Positions 58,087-64,000 of a DNA stretch of 64,000 nucleotides are shown one piece after another; positions within the stretch are counted from its first letter, which is position 1, and each line of letters begins with the position of its first letter. The translations under genes were made by a program, and so were the position numbers. The stretch is taken from positions 1 to 64,000 of the forward strand of contig NZ_CAMYFI010000007.1 in the NCBI RefSeq assembly GCF_947255005.1, given 5' to 3'. Source of the stretch: an uncultured Tessaracoccus sp. Its GTDB lineage: Bacteria > Actinomycetota > Actinomycetes > Propionibacteriales > Propionibacteriaceae. Below the pieces are notes generated by a model. It was not told the origin of the DNA. It saw only the letters and a program-made list of their open reading frames with translations, and did not search any database.

Positions 58087-58683
58087 ATGAGTCTTATTCG
58101 ATTCGCAGCACGTTCCCTGTTTGGTAGCTGGTTCATCATCGACGGCTTCGAGGCCTTCCGCAAGGCTGATGAGCTTGCCTCGAAGGCTGAAGGCGCCACT
58201 GATAAAGCCGTCCCCCTGCTTCAGCGCGTAGTACCGGCTGCATATTCTTCGTCGGTTCCCGAGCGCGCTGAGACGTGGGTGCGCATCGGCGGCGCTTGCA
58301 AGGTGCTGGGTGGTGTGATGTACGCCACGGGTATTGGCCGTCGGCTCGGAGCGGCGCTCCTCGTCCCCGCCGCCGCGCTGGACGCCGCCATGGTCGCCCC
58401 CTCCGATGATGCCTCTGCCGAAGAGAAGAAGGCCGGCCGCGCAGAGGTGCTCAAGCGTCTCGCGCTGCTCGGCGCTGCAATCGTGGGCACGATGGATCTC
58501 CACGGCCGTCCCAGCCTTAGTTGGCGTGCGGGGCACCGCATCGAAGCCGTCTCCAAGTCGAACAGCAATCTGTCGCCAAGCCAGTTGAAGTCGCACGCGA
58601 AGAAGGCCAAGAAACACGCCCGCAAGCAGGCGAAGAAAGCGAAAAGGGCCGCGAAGAAGCAGGCCAAGAAGGTGCAGCGTTGA
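58087..58683 (+). CDS. DoxX-family membrane protein with lysine-rich tail
   Basis: 198 residues: DoxX-like core with four hydrophobic segments (RSLFGSWFIIDGFEAF; IGGACKVLGGVMYATGIG; LGAALLVPAAALDAAMVAP; LKRLALLGAAIVGTMDL), then a polar linker and a Lys/Ala tail of about 30 residues (HAKKAKKHARKQAKKAKRAA). DoxX proteins act in thiol/quinone redox systems; adjacency to the sigH-rsrA unit fits an oxidative-stress role but is inference. ATG 58087. The stop overlaps the aroA TTG start. Confidence 0.83.
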   Translation: MSLIRFAARSLFGSWFIIDGFEAFRKADELASKAEGATDKAVPLLQRVVPAAYSSSVPERAETWVRIGGACKVLGGVMYATGIGRRLGAALLVPAAALDAAMVAPSDDASAEEKKAGRAEVLKRLALLGAAIVGTMDLHGRPSLSWRAGHRIEAVSKSNSNLSPSQLKSHAKKAKKHARKQAKKAKRAAKKQAKKVQR

Positions 58684-59927
58684 GCACTGCGCTCCCTGTG
58701 GCTGATGGGCCGCTCGAGGGCAGCGTCGTCGTGCCCGGCTCGAAGTCGGAGACCAACCGGGCCATTGTCTTAGCAGCACTGTCTAACGGGCCAAGCCGCG
58801 TCGAGGGTGCCTTGCATTCTCGAGATTCCCAGTTAATGATCAACGCGCTGCGAGCCCTGGGCGCGAAGATTCACGTCGATGGCTCGACGGTGCACGTCAC
58901 GCCGAGTCCCGTGCGGGGCTCCGCGCAGATTGACTGCGGCCTGGCTGGCACCGTCATGCGTTTCGTTCCCGCCGTCGCACTGCTCGGGGACGCCACCGTG
59001 TCGTTTATCGGTGATCCCCATGCGAGCGAGCGGCCGATGCAGGGGTTGCTTGACGGGCTTCGTGCGCTCGGAGCAACCGTCGATGGCAACCAGCTTCCCT
59101 TCACCGTCACCCCTGCGGAGGCGCAGGGCGGGGAGATTTCCGTCGATGCTTCCGCCAGCAGCCAGTTTGTATCCGCGTTATTGCTCGTCGGTGCGCATCT
59201 TCACGGTGGTCTCACCATCCGGCACAAGGGTGCCTCACTCCCGTCGCGTCCCCACATCGCGATGACACTCAGCATGCTGCGTGCCCGCGGCGTCGATGCC
59301 CGTGAAGTGGACGAGCGCACTTGGGGCGTCGCGGAGGGACCGATTGGTGCCCTCGACACTCGAATCGAGCCTGATCTCACAAATGCTGCGGTTTTCCTCG
59401 CGGCCGCTGCCGTGGCATCAGGTGCTGTCTCCGTACCAATGTGGCCCAGGGAGACCACCCAGCCGGGCGCAGCGTTCCTCGATGTGGCGCGCTCGATGGG
59501 CTGCCAAGTCGAGCTGTGCGATGATGTCGTCACACTGAGCGGCGACGGCCATCTCACTTCGCCCGGACGCATCGACCTGCACAGCGCATCCGAGCTCACC
59601 CCTGTCGTTGCTGCGTTGGCTGCGCTCGCTGAGGGAACCACGACGATCACGGGCGTCGCGCATATCCGCGGCCACGAAACCAATCGGATCGCTGCGATCG
59701 CCGAACAACTCCAGCGCGTCGGGATCGCCGTCGAAGAACTCGAAGATGGTTTGCGCATCACCGGCGGCTCGCCCAAGCCCCTCGAATTCGACACCTACGC
59801 CGATCACCGGATGGTCCACTTCGCGGCGCTACTGGGGCTCAGGGCCAAGGGGTCGAGCGTCAACGACATGGAGTGTGTGTCGAAGACCATGCCTGATTTC
59901 CCGCAGATGTGGGCGGAGCTTCAGTGA
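58680..59927 (+). CDS. aroA: 3-phosphoshikimate 1-carboxyvinyltransferase (EPSP synthase)
   Basis: Sixth step of the shikimate pathway, phosphoenolpyruvate plus shikimate 3-phosphate to EPSP. 415 residues. Substrate loop VVPGSKSETNRAIVLAAL, GLAGTVMRFVPAVALLG, HASERPMQGLLDGLRALGA and the DLTNAAVFLAAAAVASG region. TTG 58680 overlaps the DoxX stop, so start choice rests on this coupling plus an AAGG upstream; the long extension in this frame overlaps DoxX and is not coding. Followed by rsgA with a GTGA overlap. Confidence 0.95.
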   Translation: MSTALPVADGPLEGSVVVPGSKSETNRAIVLAALSNGPSRVEGALHSRDSQLMINALRALGAKIHVDGSTVHVTPSPVRGSAQIDCGLAGTVMRFVPAVALLGDATVSFIGDPHASERPMQGLLDGLRALGATVDGNQLPFTVTPAEAQGGEISVDASASSQFVSALLLVGAHLHGGLTIRHKGASLPSRPHIAMTLSMLRARGVDAREVDERTWGVAEGPIGALDTRIEPDLTNAAVFLAAAAVASGAVSVPMWPRETTQPGAAFLDVARSMGCQVELCDDVVTLSGDGHLTSPGRIDLHSASELTPVVAALAALAEGTTTITGVAHIRGHETNRIAAIAEQLQRVGIAVEELEDGLRITGGSPKPLEFDTYADHRMVHFAALLGLRAKGSSVNDMECVSKTMPDFPQMWAELQ

Positions 59928-60892
59928 GCATCTACCACGATGACCATGCAGGCTTCGAACGTCCGCGTCGCCGCACCCGACCGCGCACAAAAGAACGCCC
60001 TGACTACTCCAATCTCCCCGTAGCGCGAGTGGTATCTGTCGACAGGGGCCGCTATCGCTGTGAGGTGGACGGCCGCCGAGTCACGGCCGTTCGCGGGCGG
60101 CTGATCCCGCGTAAAGGGGTGATCGTCGGTGATCGCGTACGTCTTGACGGCGACGTTTCTGGCGACGATGGCACGCTCGCCCGCATTGTGGAGGTGGAAG
60201 AGCGCGCGACGATGCTGCGTCGCTCCGCGGATGACACCGATACCTTTGAGCGCCCCATCGTCGCCAACGCCACCCAGCTGATGATCGTCACCGCGTTGGC
60301 CGACCCGCCGCCTCGCATCGGCATGATTGACCGCATCCTCGTCGCCGCGTACGACGCGCGCATCGTCCCGGTGCTGTGCCTCACCAAGGCTGATCTGGCC
60401 ACACCCGACGATCTCCGTTCGGCCTATGAACCGCTGGGCATTCCGATCGTCGTCACCGACCCCACCTCAGAGCTCGCTCCAGTACATGAACTCCTGCGCG
60501 ACGAGGTCACCGTCCTCGTCGGACACTCAGGCGTCGGGAAATCCACCCTGGTCAACCGCCTCGTGCCCGGCACGAATCGTGAAACCGGGGCGGTGAGCGA
60601 TCTGACAGGCAAGGGGCGGCACACGTCCACCTCAGCCCTCGCACTACAGCTGCCCCGGGGCGGTTGGATCATCGACACCCCTGGTGTGCGCTCATTCGGA
60701 ATCAGCCACGTCGACCCATCGTCGATCATCGGCGCATTTCCCGACCTCGACGAGTTCGTCGAACAGTGCCCGCGAGGATGCACACACACCTCAACAGAGC
60801 CGGAATGCGCACTCGATGAGGCAGTACGCACCGGCGCGTTGTCCGGCTCACGGTTGAGCAGCTTGCGTCGCATGGAACGCGCCTTTGGATAG
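59924..60892 (+). CDS. rsgA: ribosome small-subunit-dependent GTPase A
   Basis: Circularly permuted GTPase that releases assembly factors from the 30S subunit. 322 residues: OB-fold (ARVVSVDRGRYRCEVDG), G4 TKAD before G1 GHSGVGKS, G3 DTPGVRSFG, and a C-terminal zinc knuckle CPRGCTHTSTEPEC. GTG 59924 overlaps the aroA stop (GTGA); GGAG is 5 nt before. aroA-rsgA adjacency is conserved in mycobacteria (Rv3227-Rv3228). Confidence 0.95.
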   Translation: MSIYHDDHAGFERPRRRTRPRTKERPDYSNLPVARVVSVDRGRYRCEVDGRRVTAVRGRLIPRKGVIVGDRVRLDGDVSGDDGTLARIVEVEERATMLRRSADDTDTFERPIVANATQLMIVTALADPPPRIGMIDRILVAAYDARIVPVLCLTKADLATPDDLRSAYEPLGIPIVVTDPTSELAPVHELLRDEVTVLVGHSGVGKSTLVNRLVPGTNRETGAVSDLTGKGRHTSTSALALQLPRGGWIIDTPGVRSFGISHVDPSSIIGAFPDLDEFVEQCPRGCTHTSTEPECALDEAVRTGALSGSRLSSLRRMERAFG

Positions 60893-60933
60893 GTTTCGTC
60901 TTTCGAGCCCACGTTTCGGCTACGCTGCATCCC

Positions 60934-61665
60934 GTGCAGATGACCAAGAACCGGATGTTCGTCGCGGTCGCTACCGCCATGGGGCTGCTGCTCTTCGTGG
61001 GGGCACTGCTCTGGTGGCCACGCGACTCGCACACTGCAGAGCCGACGCTCAGCCCGAACCCGAGCGTTTCTGTCTCCACATCGCCCACACCATCACCTCC
61101 CCCCTCAGCAAGCCCGACACCGTCGCCTTCTGCCTCACCGACGCCCTCCACACCGCGGCCTGGATCGGAGCAGTGCGCGAACCCCACCAAGGCCTTCACC
61201 CCTTCCTCGTTCACGATCGATCGAGTGGGCGCGCACGAACGTGTCATCCCAAAGCCAACCCAGGGCGGAGAAATCCCAGCACCTCCAACGAATGATCGAC
61301 GCTCCGCGGCCTGGTGGAACGGTGGCCCGAAACCCGGATCCGATCACGGCAAGATTGTGCTCACCATCCACACCTACCGCCCGAACCTCAGGCCCGCACT
61401 AGGCAATGAGCTGTTCCGAAGCGGCCAGTCCGCGCTGCAGCCAGGTGACATCCTCAAGGTGCACGGCTCCAACGGCGAGATCGTCTGCTACGAGTTCACG
61501 AAGGCCAAGAGGGTGATGGTGCGTGATTACGATCCCAATTCGACGCTCATGCTCGACCCGAAGGGCCCATCATCCGCGGTGATCGTCATCTGCTGGGACT
61601 TCAACACATCGACGAAGGATTGGGACTCAAGGGTGTTCTTCCAGTTCAAACAAGTGAAGGTGTGA
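60934..61665 (+). CDS. class F-like sortase
   Basis: 243 residues: short cytoplasmic N-terminus, one helix (about 9-28), a Ser/Pro/Thr-rich extracellular linker (about 35-75) and a sortase-like catalytic domain. The triad is visible as His146 (IVLTIHTYRP), Cys220 (AVIVICWDFN) and Arg233 (DWDSRVFFQF). The domain resembles class F sortases of actinobacteria, which are sometimes housekeeping or orphan enzymes. The start may be GTG 60934 or ATG 60940. No LPxTG-type substrate is encoded in the window. Confidence 0.78.
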   Translation: MQMTKNRMFVAVATAMGLLLFVGALLWWPRDSHTAEPTLSPNPSVSVSTSPTPSPPPSASPTPSPSASPTPSTPRPGSEQCANPTKAFTPSSFTIDRVGAHERVIPKPTQGGEIPAPPTNDRRSAAWWNGGPKPGSDHGKIVLTIHTYRPNLRPALGNELFRSGQSALQPGDILKVHGSNGEIVCYEFTKAKRVMVRDYDPNSTLMLDPKGPSSAVIVICWDFNTSTKDWDSRVFFQFKQVKV

Positions 61666-61668
61666 GGT

Positions 61669-62580
61669 TCACTTCGAGCTGAACCATTCAACGCGATGCC
61701 CGTGCGGTTGGCACCACGCACGGGGCACCCCGTCGAGGGTGAGCAGCGTGTCACCCCACGCAGGCGCTGCCGGCACCTGCTGCTCACACAATGGGGCGAG
61801 TACCTGGCGCGGCTCAAACGCCACCCATCGAGCCCCACTCCCCCGCACCGCATCCACCACCACCTGCCGCTTCGTACGTGGCAGGTAGCCCAGCACCATG
61901 GAGTGGAACACGACGACGGTAGCCTCCGGGCTACGGGCTCGAAGCTCGTTGACGAGGCCCGGGATCCAACGTTCTGGCGCGACTTCGAGATCGGCTGACC
62001 GCACTTCAGGAGGCCTGGTGGCGGCCACGTCGAGGGCATGTTGGAGCCGCTGTTTCCTGGCGTTCTCCCCCGCCCACACGAGCGAGCACAGCCAGCGGCG
62101 AGTGTCCTCGTCGCGTGGATCGAGTGGGTGGGCGTCGACGCCGAGCCGTGCAGCTACGATGACGTCGTCGAAGCCAAGTAAGTCCGGCAGTAAGCAGAGT
62201 CCTGCGGCGGCACCGAGCTCCAGGAGCGATACGGGCTGTGGTAGCGACGCCCACAGCGGCGCGAGCGCCCTGAGCCTGCCGGGTTCGTTGGTTTGGGTAG
62301 GACGCTCGACGATGATCTGGCGCACGGTCTCCCAGTGGTGTTCGAGCCACTCTTGGAGGGCTGAGCCTGGTTCGAGCGGGGCGTCGAGAAACTGCAGCGC
62401 CGCGAGGAAACGGTGGGGTTGTCGCGCATGGCCCGGTAATGCGTCGAGGCGTTCGACGAGCCAGGGTTGGGCAGCAGCCCACAGGCATAAGCGTTCCCAG
62501 GTGGGCGACGTGTGGTGTGTTTGCCCAGCGAACCACCGATAGAGCTCGGCAATCGGGGTCCGCTCAAAGAAGTGCGCCAT
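61669..62580 (-). CDS. DUF2332 family protein
   Basis: 303 residues. MAHFFERTPIAELYRWFAG at the start is the usual DUF2332 N-terminus; later LLELGAAAGLCLLPDLLGFD looks like a SAM-type Rossmann glycine loop, and VVVFHSMVLGYLPRTKRQ follows. A methyltransferase-like fold is plausible, but the function of this family is unknown to me. ATG 62580 lies 2 nt from the NhaC stop. The stop faces the sortase gene 3 nt away. Confidence 0.82.
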   Translation of the reverse strand: MAHFFERTPIAELYRWFAGQTHHTSPTWERLCLWAAAQPWLVERLDALPGHARQPHRFLAALQFLDAPLEPGSALQEWLEHHWETVRQIIVERPTQTNEPGRLRALAPLWASLPQPVSLLELGAAAGLCLLPDLLGFDDVIVAARLGVDAHPLDPRDEDTRRWLCSLVWAGENARKQRLQHALDVAATRPPEVRSADLEVAPERWIPGLVNELRARSPEATVVVFHSMVLGYLPRTKRQVVVDAVRGSGARWVAFEPRQVLAPLCEQQVPAAPAWGDTLLTLDGVPRAWCQPHGHRVEWFSSK

Positions 62581-62582
62581 GC

Positions 62583-64000
62583 TTACTCGACTGGCTCGAT
62601 ATCGGCTTGCTCGGATTCTGGGATTTCGTCGACGAGCACCGTGGTCATGCGCTGCAGCACGTAGATGAGAACGCCCATGACGAGCAGCGTGGCGACGAGC
62701 CCAGGCAGGACGCTCTTCGTCGCTGCTGCAACGAAGTAACCCACGAGTGCTGAGCCGGCAGCAACCATGGAGTACGGCAGCTGAGTTTCGACGTGGGTGA
62801 TGATGTTCGCCTGCGAACCGGTGGCAGACAAGATGGTGGTGTCGGAGATGGGCGAGATGTGGTCGCCCAGCACTGCCCCGGCGAGCACAGCGCCCAGACC
62901 AGCGATGAGCAGGTCGTCCGCGCCAAGGTTCAAGAGGATGTCGCCAGCAATGGGGATGAGCAGGCCGAACGAACCCCACGAGGTACCCGTCGAGAACGCC
63001 ATGAATCCTGCGGCGACGAACATCACCGGTAGCAGCCAGGCTGGTGGTAGGTCAGAGTTCTCCACGAGCTGAGCAAGGAATTCGCCGGTGCCCAGCGAAC
63101 CGATGAGCGTGCCGAGTGTCCAAGCCAACAGCAGAATCGCTATAGCAGGCCACATCGATTTGAAGCCCTCCCAGAACCCTTGCAGCACCGTCTTCCAGGT
63201 GAAGTCGTCGTTGTCCTTCGTGGCCTTCCAGTAGAACCACAGCGCCAGCAGTAGTCCGATGCCGCCGCCAATCACAAGTGACTCGGTGAGCATGGTGCTG
63301 CCCAGGGCTGTGACGAGGCTCGGATCGCCCGAGGCAATGTAGCCCGTGACATACATCGTGGTGACGACCCCGATGATGAGTCCGACGAAGGGGACGATGA
63401 GCGCACGCTTGGCACCGTCGTCGTGGATGGGAAGATCTTCCGAGAGTTCGCCGGGAATTTCCACGCCTTCTTCGTGCACGTCGGCGTGCTTGATAGCCCG
63501 ACGTTCTTCCCTGCGCATGCTGCCGATGTCGAGCTGCAACAACACGGCGACGATAACCAGCACGAGCGCGGCGATACCGTAATAGTTCGCAGTTGCCGCC
63601 CCAAGGAACGCACCGAGATCGCTCGTTTCCAGCGACGATTTGGCAACCACCGGCGCGAGGAGCGCCATGATGCTGGCTCCCCAGGACGAAAACGGCACGA
63701 GCACCGTCATTGGTGCAGCGGTGGAGTCGACGATGTAGGACAGTTTGGCTCGGGACACGTTGTGCCGGTCGGTGATGGGGCGGGACACCTGGCCGACCGC
63801 GAGAGCACTGAAGTAGTCATCAATGAACAGCACCAGTGCGAGCAGCAGCGCCAACAGCTGTGCGCCGCGTCGCGATTTGATGCGTTTCGAGGCCCATTCT
63901 GAGAAGGCCGCGGTGCCGCCCGACATGAAGACGAACGACGTGATCGCACCGAGCATCACGAGAAACAGCAGGATGAACAGGTTGTAGGTGCTGAATGCGC
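62583..64000 (-). CDS. NhaC-family Na+/H+ antiporter (5' end outside window)
   Basis: The reading frame runs off the right edge (about 472 residues visible). Sequence includes STYNLFILLFLVMLGA, the gating stretch LFIDDYFSALAVGQVSRPIT, FSTGTSWGSFGLLIPIAGDI and GDHISPISDTTILSATGSQA, typical of NhaC/DUF-type antiporters. A hydrophilic Glu/Asp-rich loop (HADVHEEGVEIPGELSEDLP) occurs between helices. Substrate could be Na+, arginine or lactate/malate, as the family is heterogeneous; Na+/H+ is the default. Confidence 0.88.
   Translation of the reverse strand, partial: AFSTYNLFILLFLVMLGAITSFVFMSGGTAAFSEWASKRIKSRRGAQLLALLLALVLFIDDYFSALAVGQVSRPITDRHNVSRAKLSYIVDSTAAPMTVLVPFSSWGASIMALLAPVVAKSSLETSDLGAFLGAATANYYGIAALVLVIVAVLLQLDIGSMRREERRAIKHADVHEEGVEIPGELSEDLPIHDDGAKRALIVPFVGLIIGVVTTMYVTGYIASGDPSLVTALGSTMLTESLVIGGGIGLLLALWFYWKATKDNDDFTWKTVLQGFWEGFKSMWPAIAILLLAWTLGTLIGSLGTGEFLAQLVENSDLPPAWLLPVMFVAAGFMAFSTGTSWGSFGLLIPIAGDILLNLGADDLLIAGLGAVLAGAVLGDHISPISDTTILSATGSQANIITHVETQLPYSMVAAGSALVGYFVAAATKSVLPGLVATLLVMGVLIYVLQRMTTVLVDEIPESEQADIEPVE

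Overview
The window is a gene-dense, moderately high-GC chromosomal segment from an actinobacterium. The supporting content is a WhiB protein, Kgd instead of a classical E1/E2 2-oxoglutarate dehydrogenase, the GlgE maltosyltransferase pathway, a SigH/SigR sigma factor with its ZAS anti-sigma factor, NucS, ribosomal protein bL37, and many GTG/TTG starts. Methylmalonyl-CoA epimerase and a PduO-type cobalamin adenosyltransferase fit a propionate-forming lineage such as the Propionibacteriaceae. That placement is inference only. Gene order repeatedly matches blocks I remember from Mycobacterium tuberculosis (gat/mnmA/iscS; glgE-glgB-thioredoxin-mce-nucS-cobO-atp-rho-lysA; whiB1-pdtaS-rsrA-sigH-aroA-rsgA), so most of it is an ancestral actinobacterial backbone.

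Layout. 1-6300 (minus): gatB (partial), gatA, gatC, a small membrane protein, a MetE-like protein, mnmA and a cysteine desulfurase, i.e. tRNA charging and thiolation. 6390-20262 (plus, with one minus gene): glycogen/alpha-glucan metabolism (glgX, glgE, maltokinase, glgB). It is interrupted at 11.7-18.2 kb by a sugar-uptake cassette (ROK regulator, lipoprotein binding protein, two permeases, GH13 alpha-glucosidase) with long palindromes at both ends. 20262-29813: NUDIX protein, cysteine-free CnoX-like protein, pgm, mce, DivIVA-like coiled-coil protein, AI-2E family transporter, nucS, a small zinc-binding protein, alpha/beta hydrolase, cyclophilin lipoprotein, PduO-type adenosyltransferase. 29814-30620: a non-conserved patch with a 47-codon membrane-protein gene, several hairpins, an 80-bp element with 21-bp perfect inverted ends, and three REP-like repeats.

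30622-44729 (minus): the ATP synthase region, read rho, rpmE, prfA, prmC, tsaC/sua5, wecA, two AtpI/AtpZ-like proteins, atpBEFHAGDC and DUF2550. 44917-48486 (minus): thrB, hom and lysA, without thrC. Then come a lipoprotein gene, tRNA-Arg(CCG), a GT87-type membrane glycosyltransferase, kgd with a downstream DUF6104 gene, a four-helix membrane protein, whiB1, a PdtaS-type histidine kinase, bL37, rsrA/sigH with a recognisable autoregulatory promoter, a DoxX protein, aroA, rsgA, a class F-like sortase, a DUF2332 protein and a partial NhaC-family antiporter that runs off the right edge.

Genes missed by a simple length cut-off and added here: DUF6104 (54281-54457), bL37 (56887-56961) and the small membrane protein at 30183-30326. 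No CRISPR array, prophage or complete insertion sequence was seen.
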